Shown: one piece after another, positions 47,213-58,405 of the stretch
Layout: every line of letters starts with the position of its first letter
Position numbering within the stretch: the first letter of the stretch is position 1
Assembly: GCA_050084515.1 (NCBI GenBank)
Contig: CM114272.1
Coordinates: forward strand, 51,088,001 to 51,152,000
Source: Blasia pusilla
Lineage: Eukaryota > Marchantiophyta > Marchantiopsida > Blasiales
DNA: 64,000 bases
Direction: 5' to 3'
Notes under the pieces: model-generated
The model's database searches: none
Told to the model about the DNA's origin: nothing
Seen by the model: the letters and a program-made list of their open reading frames with translations, nothing else
Made by a program: the position numbers and the translations under genes

Positions 47213-47671
47213 GTGATATTTTTGAAATGTATGCTGGTATAGCAACAATGAAGGAGCTATATGTCATTTAACAACAAAGGAACACCAAAGAAGTAGTAAG
47301 GAGTTGTAATGGAGCTACGTGGCGACGCTTGGGCCCTACCTTGATGCACAACTTGGAATGGAGCTCGAATCAATTTGCACTCTATAATATAGTACAATAG
47401 TTAGAAATGTGTAAATCTTACATTTCAAAAAAGAAAGTATAGTGCATTTAAATGTGATATATTTGAAATGTGTGTAGGTGTAGCAGTAATGAAGGAGCTC
47501 TATGTCATGCAATAGCAGAGGAGCACCCAAGGAGCGGTAGAGAAGTTGTAAAGGAGCTACGTGGAGATGCTTGGGCCCTACCTTGATGGTAAGCTTTAGA
47601 GTGGAGCTGGAATCAATTTTCACTATGCAATATAATACAATATATAGTTAGAAATATGTAAATCTTACATC
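47213..47671. repeat. 241-bp-period tandem duplication
   Basis: Both units contain GTGATAT, GAAATGTGTG-like, ATGAAGGAGCT-TATGTCAT, GAGCTACGTGG-GA-GCTTGGGCCCTACCTTGATG and GTAAATCTTACAT in order, with about 241 bp offset. Confidence 0.9.
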
Positions 47672-48800
47672 TCTATAGACCTCGGAGTAAAGATTACACT
47701 TACAAAGGCCCAAAGTACATATAGAATAGTAGTGAAAAGCTAAGAGTATTGGCAGAATAGTAGTTACAAATGGTCAAATGGCCCCATATATCCCGTCCAT
47801 GTCCCAAATCAATGGAGCTGCAACACTCGATAACAACGTAGAAGACTCAGTGTTTGGAACATCCTCGTCCTCCTTTTCATTAATCGTCGGAAGTGGAAAA
47901 GGTAGCCGATACCTCAATCCACTCCATGTAAAACCACCACTATCTGCACCACGGTCGCCAACCAGACCACCAGACAACTCCATGATGACCAACGTCGATG
48001 CCGCACCACCACCAAATTACCACCACTAAGAACCAAGTAACGTCGATGTCGCTGTACTATTCTAGCTCTACTAGCTATGGGTGTAGGCAACCTAACCTGT
48101 CATCACCACAAGAAGCCTCCCACGGTCTACTAGTCATCACTCCAGCCTCACTACCGGTAGCACACAAGAGTAACGCTACTTTGGAAATCAACGTCAAACC
48201 TAACAATGGGCGCACAAGCAAGAAGCAACGATGGAGGGGATCCAAACACAGGAAGTCCAACGACAACCCTCCAATCGCAAATGAAAATCAAGGTAACACA
48301 ATCGACCAAACGTGGCGCCTCTTGAATCCACAGAACCCACCACACAATTCTAACGCACTAGCTACTCCGCCGCGGGTCGATGATGTGCTAATCGGACTCG
48401 CAGCACCTGAAAATATCACCTGCATGGAGAGGCTATACCATACTATGCATCAACCAAAACCCTGAGATGCATAAAGCGCCTAACACATCTCCAAAGAGCA
48501 CCAAATGAGCTACACCAGTATGTACACTGGCATAGTTAAGAACTCAACAGTTAAGGGTCTTCTAGGCAAAATAGCCCAAAGATGAGTGACCAGTCATGCA
48601 ACACTCAAATCATAAATCCTGCAAAAATTGCTCCTTGCTCCTTCCTCCGCCTCTCACGCCCACTCGCCCCGAGCTACCACGAGTTGCCTCGAAGCCTCGA
48701 AACGCCGAGACATGCCCCTATCGCCCCATTCTCCACGCTTCGCCATGCTTCACTATGGAGAGAGGCCCAACCAAGGCGCCCCCAATGGGATAGGTGTCTC
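47672..48800. other. no gene recognised
   Basis: The longest frame (47998-48465, plus strand, 155 codons) is rich in His, Asn, Pro and Thr and has no domain. It could be leader or gag remnant of the minus-strand LTR element beginning at 49832. Confidence 0.3.
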
Positions 48801-48809
48801 CAACAATAG

Positions 48810-49467
48810 ATGAATCACCAACCAACCAGCCCCTCCAATCTACTGTCCACCATAGCTTGAGCTAGTCCGCAAAATTTCTATCAAAAATTACTCCACAAAT
48901 CCTCAACCAAAATTGAATTTGTTTCAACCAAAATTCAATTGACCACCATAGCTATCTCTCCATAAAAATCAACTACAACCGAGCTCTTTACTCCGAGCTA
49001 AAAATTAGACAAACTTGCTGTCCATACACTTCCAGAATTGCAAATCCGACAACGCTTCCGCCCAGATTCATGCACCCAGAAATCTGCAACGCTCCACACA
49101 TGTACACTCAAGCAGATAGCTTCACATGAGATCACAATAAAAGTAGCAATAAGAACCTCTCACCCGATCTGGATGAACTTCAACAGAGCTTCCGCACTCC
49201 AAGCTCTCCACATCAGAAAACTGTCGAACACGAACCAGAATCTTCAATCCTTGATAACTTCCAACTCCCTTGATGAAATCCCACGATCTAAAGCGCATTG
49301 GAAAGCTCTCAGCTAGGCGCTTCTTTCCCAACCAATAATGCACCAGATTCCCACCTCCAACATAGGCCACAAGCCACGAACATCCATGGCTGAGTACACA
49401 ATCAGCCCTAACCAGATCCTACTTATCCACAATCGAAGCTACCATCGATCTACTCTAGTTCTTTGAG
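48810..49467 (-). other. probable leader downstream of the reversed LTR
   Basis: On the minus strand this directly follows the LTR end at 49468. It contains a GAGAGCTTTCCAATGCG segment (near 49300), similar to the AGAGCTTTCCAAC in the Copia leader at 6732, and no long frame. I read it as the untranslated leader of a minus-strand gypsy element. No convincing primer-binding site was seen. Confidence 0.4.
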
Positions 49468-49832
49468 TGAAATCCGTGAAAGACCTACTATCATAAAACA
49501 CGTATAGAATCACATACAATTGAGCCAAACCCATTCCACGATGGGAGAATCCAAGTCAAAGCTTGCGGGAACCACCATAGCCAAGAGCCCTACTCACTAC
49601 CAAGGCTAACTCCCAACGCAACAGGCTCAACTCAAAGAACTAACTGTTCTTTGAGTGCACTCCACACTATATCCTCCAACCTAAGAGCGGGCCCTACTAG
49701 AAAAGTCACCCTCAACTGAGTAACCCCCAACCCTATGTATGAAACCGCATCTCTACCTAGACACTACGGCTCTACATAAGGTATGGCCTCTACTAGCACA
49801 CTATACTCTATGACATAATCCGTATGGTCATG
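49468..49832 (-). repeat. LTR fragment of the DNMT-gypsy family, reversed
   Basis: Reverse complement of about 5170-5536, including the terminal GGATTTCA. The LTR 5' part (about 107 bp) is missing; at 49833 the sequence switches to the gag-containing plus-strand copy 2. Confidence 0.85.
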
Positions 49833-49849
49833 ACAATAGTCCTACCAGT

Positions 49850-51740
49850 TGGGCGTACAAAATGGACGATTGGGATAGAGGACCGCGTAGGTTTTCGGGT
49901 GCTATCGGAATTATAGAGTTACATGACTTCATTCCGGAGTTTAGGAGTTTGTGTGACTCACAGCGGGCTAGGAACTCTAGAGAGTTCAACCCGTTTATAG
50001 CATGGAACAGAATGTTCTAGCATTTGGAGGGGGCCATGGACAATTACCATGAGTTCTCCCATAGATATGCCTAGGAGATTGAGGCATGGGGACTCTACTA
50101 TGACCCAAACTTTGTGTCATGGACGGAGTCGTTCCAAGATGAGGAGGAAGAGTTAGTAGAGGCTACTTCCTCTTCTACCAGTGATGTTTTAGGAGGGATA
50201 ACTTGCGCTCAAGCAACTGCATCGTCCAGTCGAGTTCATCCCACGTTCAATCCCGTGGTTGAGTTCTTTGCTGAGGTGCGGACGAGCTACCAGGGGGTAC
50301 AGACGGAGAAGTTGCGGAGCATCCAAAACTTCCAAAGGCGTCCAGGTGAGAGTTTGTGTGAGACCTACACTCACTTGCGTTGGTTGATTAATGTCACTTA
50401 AGGGGTGACACAATCCTAGGCTATCCAATCATGGTACGCAATGCTAGATCAAACCCTACAGACATAGGTGCGGGAGGGGTGCTTCTTATGAACATGTCAC
50501 TTACGTTGAGAGATATTTTTAGGAACGCCAAGAATATTGAGCGCAACATGGCAGAGGAGAGCATAGCCACCATGGGCTCTAGGCAAGAGCAGTCATGATT
50601 GCCTACACCACGAATGCAGCAACGTGGATTCCAAGCTAGGTTTGTGGCATCATGAGCTCAAGGAGGATACCGGGAGGTCGTGCCACAGATGCCTACACCT
50701 TTATATGCGGCTCAGCAACAGCCGCTTGCGATTACTTGTTGGGCATGCGGTGGAGCCCATGACCAATGCAATTGCACTCGTCAGGGTCATGGACGTGTGC
50801 CTCAGCATGGAGGAGGAGATGGTGTTATATCAAGAGATTATCAATGTGACTATTGTTGGAGGTACGGTCACACACGCGCGCTAGGTGTTTCAACCTACAC
50901 CCTGAGTTAAGTCTAGACCAAGGGAAAGAGAGGGCACTAGAGCGAGTAGCCGATCCGGATGACCTAGAGGTCGTGCACCAGGTGGTCCTGTTGGGGGACG
51001 AGGAGTTGGAGTTGGAGTTGCCCAAGGGGGTGGTAGGATTTCCTGTGGAGGAGGTAGGGTTCCACCACCTAGACGCGTCAAGGTAGACGTCGGGCTTGAG
51101 GCTGGGATAGCTGCTCAGATACAGCAGCATATTTCCCCTATGGAATTGAGGCTACCCGATGCCGAATCGACATCATATTCAGCAGCCAGAGATATGGAGG
51201 ATCCTCGTTGGATGTGCGAGGTTGCCCGAGGGATCAGCATTTGCTTAGCTGCTATTTTGCAGGCATGAGTGCTTGTGCAGTAGTACTTATACGTGGAGGT
51301 TGATGATGTTGTGAGGTGCGCTTCACTTTACCATGTGGAGCAGTTCAATTTCCTGACTTGTTGTCTACGTCCCCTGTCCACGGATACCATAATTCCCTAC
51401 CGAGGCACATTTTATTGTTGGGGGCGAAGGACTTGGAGCGGATAGGGACCATAGATTTGGTCATTGCTGGTTGGTTGTATCAAGGCCAATTTAGTGTAGG
51501 ATGAGGTAGTGGGTTAGTTGACTCTCGGCCCAAGTTATTTTGGGAGATGATGGGGATCTTGCGACACGTACAAGGGCATCGGTCTCGTTCTCCAACATAC
51601 ATTCTGGAGAATTTGGCGATTTTGGGCGATTCGAGGTCTCGCGTGATGACGAGTGCACATGAGGTGCGCGCATGGATTGGCCTGGCAGTGTTGTTGGATA
51701 CGGAAAATGTGGGTTCACAAGCGTATTTCCCGCAATGCGC
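49850..51740 (+). mobile_element. DNMT-gypsy copy 2 with internal deletion of protease
   Basis: Plus strand: gag (49910-50500; FNPFIAWNRMF, HLEGAMDNYHEF, FFAEVRTSYQGVQTEKLRSIQNFQRRPGESLCETYTHLRW), two knuckles (CWACGGAHDQCNC near 50737-50775 and a second CDYC-type knuckle near 50847-50890), then at about 51210 directly the methyltransferase motif I region. The protease present in copy 3 between knuckles and methyltransferase is absent. Ends near 51740 after the AVLLDT block. Many TAG/TGA stops. Confidence 0.85.
51210..51740 (+). pseudogene. methyltransferase fragment of DNMT-gypsy copy 2
   Basis: Motif I region (GISICLAAILQA then a TGA), LLGAKDLERIGTIDLVIAGW at 51415-51475, and YILENLAILGD, ATSAHEVRAWIGLAVLLDT blocks at 51595-51700. 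At the catalytic position copy 1 has PCQ while this copy reads LYQ (about 51474-51482), so the cysteine is lost. The sequence breaks off just before motif VIII. Confidence 0.8.
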
Positions 51741-51743
51741 TTG

Positions 51744-51842
51744 TGATCCCATGCCTCCTCTTAATTCCACTAACAGCTATGCTCCACAATAGTGACACCA
51801 TTTCCTCCACATTGAGTGGAATTAAGAGGAGGCATGGGATCA
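51744..51842. repeat. perfect 28-bp inverted repeat (hairpin)
   Basis: 51744-51771 (starting TGATCCCATGCCTCC) is the exact reverse complement of 51815-51842, with a 43-nt loop. It sits directly behind the end of DNMT-gypsy copy 2. Confidence 0.92.
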
Positions 51843-51999
51843 TAAGTTCCAATTTAGGAGAGCACTCCCAAGAGGCAGTTCGGATCAGAGCGGCAAACAG
51901 GGAATGGAACTAAATTTTGATTCAGCTGCAAGGATCTTCTTGGCGCAACATGGCACGGTGCGGCACGGCATAGGTGACAAGGGGAGCTGTGAAAGGGAT

Positions 52000-52672
52000 T
52001 TGGAACTCATGTTCCAATTTGAGCACAGTTGAGCCAAGGCATGGTTGAACTGCGTGGTGGTCATCTTGACGGCATAACATAGAGCGGTATGGCGGGAGTG
52101 ACAAGGAAGCAAGGAGGACATTGGAACTTGAGTTCCAATTCAATCACAATGGAGCCTTAGAGTGTCTCAATTGTGATAATGACTTCTACAACGTGGCACG
52201 GTGTGGCGGCGTAGGGGATAGTGAAGTGAGGAGGCGATTGGAACTTCAATTCCAATTCAACGATCTAGTTTGGCGGTCTTCTCTATACGGAGGTGGAGAG
52301 GATAGCAAGAAGAAAATTGGAACTTCAGTACCAATTCTGCTTGCAGTTGTGGTGGTTCTCTCTACAAATGAGGAGGATAGTAAGGGCAATGAGAACTCAA
52401 GTTCCAATGCCTTTTGGCGCGGAGCTAAGAGGTGAGGTCGGCAAGACTTTGCAGTTGCAACATGGCATTGAGAGGAAGGAGGGAAGAATCAGAACTGAAG
52501 TTCCTATTCCATAGCTCTTTCATGTGGAGCACGGCTTTCTTTCAGGTTTGGCACGGCGTACGAAGCAGAGAGGGAAGAGTGAGCAATTGGAACTGAAGTT
52601 GCAATTTCGTCACTCTTGTATGAGGTCAAAAAGGAAGGAGTGAGCCACCTGCATTTGGAACTCAAGTTCCAA
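52000..52672. repeat. array of eight 18-bp palindromes
   Basis: TTGGAACT-YR-AGTTCCAA or close variants at 52000-52017, 52121-52138, 52238-52255, 52317-52334, 52390-52407, 52489-52506, 52587-52604 and 52655-52672. Spacing is 68-121 bp. The DNA between shares words such as GGCACGG, GACAAGG and AGTGAG, so it is an imperfect tandem array. The 52121 word is identical to that at 40223, and 52655 is its reverse complement. Confidence 0.9.
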
Positions 52673-52759
52673 TTTTGGTTCTCTTCAAGTGAAGGAACTT
52701 CTTGGAGCATGAGGTGAGGCGGGTGAAACACGGATTTAGTAGTAAGTAGCAACAATAAA

Positions 52760-53600
52760 TGGTTTGGTGATCGTCAAATAGACAACAGTTGTTGAATAGT
52801 AGATGGTCATTGAAGATCAATGGTAATTATGTCATATCACACATGGGTAAACATGGCTATATTTTAACTTAATTCAAAACTCAATTTATTTTGTTCTTTT
52901 CCCACTCCACTAAGCTCTTAAAAAAAAGGGTCAACACCAAAATTATCTCAAATTTGGCTTATATTCCACTAAGCCCCATAAATCTTGGGTCAACACCCAC
53001 TAAATAAAGCTTTCACATGAATTCACCCTCAAATCATATTTTTCCTTGTCTTATGCACCAAAATAAAATTATTTTCACTTTCCAAACCCAACCAAAGGAA
53101 GTTACAAAATTTTAAAATGTCCACCTTTACCCTACAAGAATGACCACAATTTTGAACTCTAATGTCAAAATTGTGCACTATTTCTTTGAGAGCATGCCAC
53201 CTTGTTGGTGAGAATGAGGACTTGGAAAGTTGCTGCTAAGCCAAATCAGCATAACTTCCAAGTCATCCATACTAGTTTTATTCCTCCAAAGTGCGCTTAA
53301 CAAGAAAGTTCATTCGCATATTATGTTACCAACACACTCACAAGGAAGTGATGCCTAGTTGTCACACACAAGGAAATTTACTCACTTATCTTGATGCTTG
53401 TGGAGATGTTTGCATTGAGGGATGATTTTTTTAGTGACACGCATTATTGTTAGTGCGTTGGTGTGTGCATGGCACTACCGAGGATATTGTAGAGAACTTT
53501 GGTGAGATCGATGCATACCACAATACTAGTAGAGGGTGACTTAATGTGCATGCTATTTGCCAAATGTTGGTCTCAAGTAAGATAGGTGGGGGCGTGTCCA
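52760..53600. other. no gene recognised
   Basis: AT-rich spacer. The 5' LTR or leader of copy 3 might be here but no match to the LTR at 5063-5536 was seen. Confidence 0.35.
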
Positions 53601-53648
53601 TAATTTGGGCATTGTCCAGTGCAGAGTTTGTGGCTCGAGAGTGAGCGA

Positions 53649-54900
53649 GCTGAGTTTTCAGGTTTCACCATGGCACATCCACACAGTGTTGGGGAGCCAA
53701 GTAGTAGTAGGAGTGGCGGAGGATTTACAAGGAGTAGGGCTAGGTATCGAGGGTTCCCACACGAGGAAATACCTCAGCCGCTAGTTGTATTTGCTTTAGA
53801 GGTAACATCAATGGATTTTGAGTTACCCGAGAGGCCGATGATCGTAATACCAATGGCCATGGGTCCACGAGGGGACTTCAAAGGTTCTCAGGCATGGTGA
53901 GAACCATTAAGTTGGATGATTTTATGAAGGATTTTGACGGTTGGTGTGATGCACATAGGATGCGGAACCAGCAAAGATTTAACCCCTTTGTGGCATGGAA
54001 GGGACTTTTTCAACATCTAGAGGGCCCTCCCATGGATGATTATCATGACTTTTGGATTCTCCATGAGGTAGAGATCGAGGCGTGGAGACTATTTTGGTCT
54101 CCAGGGTACATATATGTCCTTCACATGGCGTGTGATGTATGATGTGACGATTGCAGTAACACCACGACCCGCACAGAGAAGTTTTCAACTCGAGTCTTAC
54201 AACTAGGAATAGTCAAGTATTACCCACGTTCAACCTATTGGTTGAGTTCTTCTAAGAGATGGTGAGGAACTATCAGGGGGTGAGGATCGACAAGCTAAAG
54301 GTGATTCATGAGTTTCAGCGAAGAGCGGGGGAGAGTCTATGAGAGGCCTATGCACAGCTCTGAAGGTTGATCACAACGACTCAGGGTGTGACAGAGGCAG
54401 AGGCGGTTCATTTTTGGTATGCTATGCTAAACGCAAGTTGGGGAAGAGAGTCCATGATGCGACTCTCTTATATGTTGGTTCGCCTACTCTCAAGTATGAA
54501 TTTTTGTTGGCGGAGGGTATTGAGCTCAACATACTTAAAGAGAGAGTGTTGACAATGAGCGCATCATCTCGGAGAAAGATGACAGGAGTGATAATGTCTC
54601 CATTAGTGCCGCAACGCACTCCTCGAGATTGAGTCATGGGATTGAGGGCTACAGGAGCATACCAAGAGCCAGGTTCACAACTAGTATGGTCTTACGCTCG
54701 GTACCAAGACTCAGGTATATCTTGTTGGACGTGTGGAGGACTCCATTGTCAGCGAGATTGTCGAAATTATAGTGGAGCGTGGGTAGCACCTTCAGTTGTA
54801 TATGATGCGGCCCAAGGTAGACCACCCTTACCTCAATGTGATCATTGCTAGAGATATGGTCGCACAGGTGAGAGATGTTTTGAGCTCTACCCCGAGCTAC
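53649..54900 (+). pseudogene. gag with zinc knuckles, DNMT-gypsy copy 3
   Basis: N-terminal Ser/Gly/Arg-rich segment (GGFTRSRARYRGFP), then a capsid-like domain: LDDFMKDFDGWCDAHRMRNQQRFNPFVAWKGLFQHLEGP, DDYHDFW, and after breaks RAGESL-EAYAQL-RLI. Two knuckles follow: CWTCGGLHCQRDC (CX2CX3HX4C, 54721-54760) and a CDHC-stop-RYGRTGERC version near 54840-54880 in which His is Arg. Frame shifts lie near 53890, 54150 and 54610. Capsid protein packages the RNA. Confidence 0.75.
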
Positions 54901-55579
54901 GCCTAGATGGAGGTCGAGGACCTGGAGGTGGCATAGGACAAGGTGTAGGAGATTGAGGACGTGGTGGAGGTAGGACCCCACCACCTACCAGAGCAAGAAG
55001 AGGACTTGCATTAGAGTTAGCTATGGCAAGGATTTCTCAATTGGAGCAACGCCTTCAGGCTATGATAGACCAGCAAGCATCTACATCATATGCAGGGGGC
55101 GGATCTGTCCACGCCTAGGATATGGCGGGAGATCTAGGAGGTATGAGATTTCTTTGCAACACTACCACATAGGTAGATGTAGATGCAGTTACGAGAGGCG
55201 CAGTAAGAGCTTCTGAGCCATAAGGATCCGATGTGGAAATGGATCCCTAGAGGGAGGAAGTTGGCAAGCAGGCCAGACTCCCTTAGCCATTTACATTGTG
55301 AGAGGCTCTTTGGACCCATTGATGGTCCCTAGACATCCCTTAAGGAGTGTTGTTGTCATAGATGTCAATGCAGTTAGAGGAGCGGGTGATCAAGGTGAAG
55401 TACATCTACTACGCCTATGCAACATCCAACACACCCTAGCACTTGCACGTTACGAGAGATGGCAATTGCTTTGTGTAGAGTCCCACTATTTATGGACAAG
55501 GACTTGTTGACGGCAATGCTGTGTGAGAGCAATAATTTTGGCTCTTCTAGTGTTGAGACTCGCATAGGAGATGTGGCGG

Positions 55580-56150
55580 ACGTACCCTTGAAGCAGGTGC
55601 TCGGGACAAGGTCCATAGAGAGTTGGCATGTAACAGCGGCTAGAGAGGCAAAGTTTCCACCTACGAGCTATAGAGCATGCAGCCGTCTCACCATAATTGT
55701 TGTCTTAGACAACCAAGATGGAGTAATCCAATTGGTTGGTCATCTACAGTCATGTATGGACCGCGTCGTGTTCTTCTTGATTCAAGAGCACAACCCCTTA
55801 TGTTGGGGAAGGCGGCATGTGTAGTGATGGGATTCCAGAAGTGTGAGATCACTCCATGTCTATTCCAAATTCAAACTTCACTAGGAGGCACATCCCCAAC
55901 ACAGTATATGACTCGCGATGAGATTGCAATGAGGATTCGGCCAAATCATCCTTCTAATTGTATGATGGTGCGGACGCGAGCAATGGTGACGTCGTCCGAG
56001 TCCTATGATGTTCTAGTGGGGGCTACTATATTATATCCCCTAGGGTTCACACTTGACTTTTAGGAGAAGACAACCTCCTATCGACTAGGTTGGCAGTCAA
56101 CTGAGGGACGAGTTAGTCAGCTACCCGTGAGGAATACATGGAGACTTGAA
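55580..56150 (+). pseudogene. aspartic protease, DNMT-gypsy copy 3
   Basis: A retropepsin-like domain. The active-site motif reads DSRA at 55779-55790, where D(S/T)GA is standard, so the conserved glycine is replaced. A shift separates the N-terminal part (DLLTAMLCESNNFGSSSVETRIGDVADVPLKQVLGTRSIESWHV, 55470-55640) from the active site part. The following SESYDVLVGATILYPLGF matches 80-130 of copy 1. A TAG at 56061-56063 interrupts it. Confidence 0.75.
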
Positions 56151-56439
56151 GGTTCACTTCGAGGGTTGACCATAGCAGTTGCACCTTATTGTGGCACATT
56201 ATGTTGGCCTGGAGATATAATAGAGAGGAATGCCCATGCAGAGGATATTCCTCTAGAGGATAGTTGATGACGAGCGTGACTACACCTATTGAAGACACTT
56301 CTTCAGCTTTGTGGGGAACAAGCATTGATTTGCAGAGGAGCACAGACAAGCTCGTAAGGCAGGTGTGGAGTCGAGCCTATGCTTTAGACCGAGACGAACC
56401 ATAGTTACCACGGAGTCTAGGAATAGAGACATTGACACC

Positions 56440-56790
56440 CTTAGACCCAACACCGATTGTGTGGCATTATCCTAAGGAGGGTGTACGTACACTAGATCTC
56501 TTTGGAGGGATGAGTACTATTTTGGCTGTAGTGTTGTAGGTCGGAATACGAGTATAAAAATACTTGTACATTGAGAGGATGAGACTCCACACAGAGTGTC
56601 ATTACACCATGTGTGAGGACTAGTCAATAGTATCCTCGTTTATTGCCAGGTTTTGGAGTCATGGGATATCAACATATGTTGCCGCCCGACATTTCGTCAT
56701 TGGGGGCATCATGGGGTTGGTCTAATGCATTTGGTGGTGGGAGGGTGGCCATCTTGTCTTGTTCCTTTATGCTTGGATATGCATCAGCAA
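56440..56790 (+). pseudogene. methyltransferase N-terminal fragment, DNMT-gypsy copy 3
   Basis: Reads YPKEGVRTLDLFGGMSTILAV (motif I), stops, KYLYIERM, then after frame changes a GGWPSC segment near 56735-56752 at the motif IV position. In that segment the residue after Pro is Ser in the visible frame. The copy ends directly after it. Confidence 0.72.
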
Positions 56791-56830
56791 TAAATATCCA
56801 TTGATGCATTTATGAAATGCAAAAGTCCGG

Positions 56831-57032
56831 TCTCTTCCTAAAAAACCATACCTACCCTTGCACTCATCATGGTAACCTTCTATTTCGGACCCTCGAAATT
56901 GCCCTTCCACTTGTGCCTTGTTTGGTCTCTTCCTAATAGAACCATACCTACCCTTGCACTCATCATGGTAACCTTCTATTCCGGACCCTCGAGATTGCCC
57001 TTCCACTTGTGCCTTGTTTGTCCGCAAGCCCA
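56831..57032. repeat. 102-bp tandem duplication, in frame on the minus strand
   Basis: 56831-56930 and 56931-57032 are nearly identical (TCTCTTCCTAA-A-AACCATACC, CACTCATCATGGTAACC, CCCTTCCACTTGTGCC). The 102-bp length equals 34 codons, and on the minus strand both units stay open and read NKAQVEGQ, RGS-IEGYHDECKGRYG within a 93-codon frame (57048-56767). Whether it is expressed is unknown. It lies downstream of the MLF-like gene. Confidence 0.88.
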
Positions 57033-57084
57033 ACATATGCTCTAGCATATGTTGTGATGTGATAGGATATGTTTCAATGATGCT

Positions 57085-57228
57085 TTACCTTCGATTCACC
57101 GGCTTTCCGGACTTGTAGTCTCGACTTGCATTCGACCTGCAATGGGATGTTTCACCTGCAATTCACCGGCTTTCCAGACTTATATCTGGATTTGCATTGG
57201 ACTTGCATTCTACTTGCGATGGGTGCTT
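57085..57228. repeat. short tandem duplication
   Basis: The words GATTCACCGGCTTTCC-GACTT and GA-TTGCATT-GAC-TGC occur twice, about 65 bp apart (57090 and 57157), with variations. Confidence 0.7.
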
Positions 57229-57647
57229 CCCCCTCAGATTACGTATTATTTCTGACCACAGTAATCACGATTGAAAATATCTCTGATTTTGGAAGTTCTG
57301 CTCACAATAATACGTGCCTGGTGAATTCACACGAGAGATTGCAGACATAATCTAGATGGTAAAAATTGCTCAACGAGGCAGAGCTTGCAGGTGGCCTGTC
57401 TACATTTCACACTGGTAATGGATTTTCGGTCCCTGTTTGATGGAGACTCGAGCAATTGGACCAGCAATTTCAGACTTCTTGCATGACCTGTCAGAGTCCC
57501 GACTTTCATGGGTGACCACTACTGATCACAATCCAACATCATCCACCTGAATACCTGTCAGTACTCTGACAGACATTTCCACATTTACAAAATACACGCC
57601 AGTAAGACAAGTCAATGTCCATTGTCCTAAGGTAACTGATTCGAAGG

Positions 57648-57862
57648 CTATAACAAGATTAGATGAGGACTCTGTAGACAAGACACACTTCTTGTTAACT
57701 TGAAAATTGTGATAATAATGTCACAGCCAGTACTAGTACATCCAAGTTCCCTGTGATGCACGGTGACCAGCTTGGTATTTCTCATAGACCATGACATTAC
57801 CGACGCATTATGCCACAACGCAACTTCTGGCTGCTGTAGATTTTCACGTCTACTGATTCCAA
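57648..57862 (-). CDS. possible last exon of the MLF-like gene
   Basis: An acceptor GTCCATAG precedes 57862 on the minus strand. Its phase fits the donor at the end of exon 6 (58406), and the joined frame runs 71 codons to a stop at 57648. The encoded tail is not conserved in a way I can recognise. Alternatively the transcript could read through the exon 6 donor to a stop at 58218. Confidence 0.35.
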
Positions 57863-58093
57863 CTATGGACAAATGTGCAATGATATACCTTTCTAGTGTA
57901 AAATTCTAAACTCTCTCCGTTGCCATGATCGGCATGATCTCGTCTGTCAAATCACTGTACATACCTCCTGAAACATGGCTACAAGCTATGGCACATCTAC
58001 TGTTCTTCCAACACAGGCTACAGGCAGCCTCCAGTAGTTATCATCTCACTATGTTACTTGGGAGTAAATAGCTTAGCTTGATACGGTCACGGT

Positions 58094-58240
58094 TCAGTCT
58101 GTTAGACCAGCCGTAACTGCTATATGAGACGGTTCACATTTCAGTGCCCTTTGGACTGGGAGTAACTGCTACAAGGTAGGGTGCCCATTTCAGCGTCCTT
58201 TAGACCGAGAGTGACTGCTAGATGGTAGAGCAGCCCGTGG
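58094..58240. repeat. three degenerate tandem units of about 50 bp
   Basis: TTTCAG-G-CCTTT-GACCG-GAGT-ACTGCTA-A-GGTAG-type words recur at about 58094, 58140 and 58190. It lies in the last intron of the MLF-like gene. Confidence 0.7.
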
Positions 58241-58405
58241 TTTGGAGTTTGAACCTGCAAATCCAATATAAACCAACTATAAGACGATCATCAACATTGA
58301 TGAGTGCAAATACTACATATCTATAAGTGGGAAACTCACGCCTCAATGTTTTCAGAGTATGAGAATTTAGGCTGCACAAACTCAAGACATCCATCCTACA
58401 CTTAC

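Larger units (their letters stand above)
53600..56790 (+). mobile_element. DNMT-gypsy copy 3, gag to start of methyltransferase
   Basis: Plus strand: gag from the ATG at 53649, knuckles near 54718-54880, a Gln-rich helix (ARISQLEQRLQAMIDQQ), protease (55600-56150) and the start of the methyltransferase (56490-56790), where the copy ends. Frame breaks and TAG stops are frequent. Joined with copy 1 it gives the domain order gag, protease, DNMT, RT, RNase H, integrase, PHD for the family. Confidence 0.87.

Noticed and set aside
48582-48813. Three overlapping plus-strand frames
   Set aside because: No domain or codon-use argument for any; they exclude each other.
51316-51504. Independent small gene near 51400
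   Set aside because: It is the methyltransferase fragment of DNMT-gypsy copy 2, not a separate gene.
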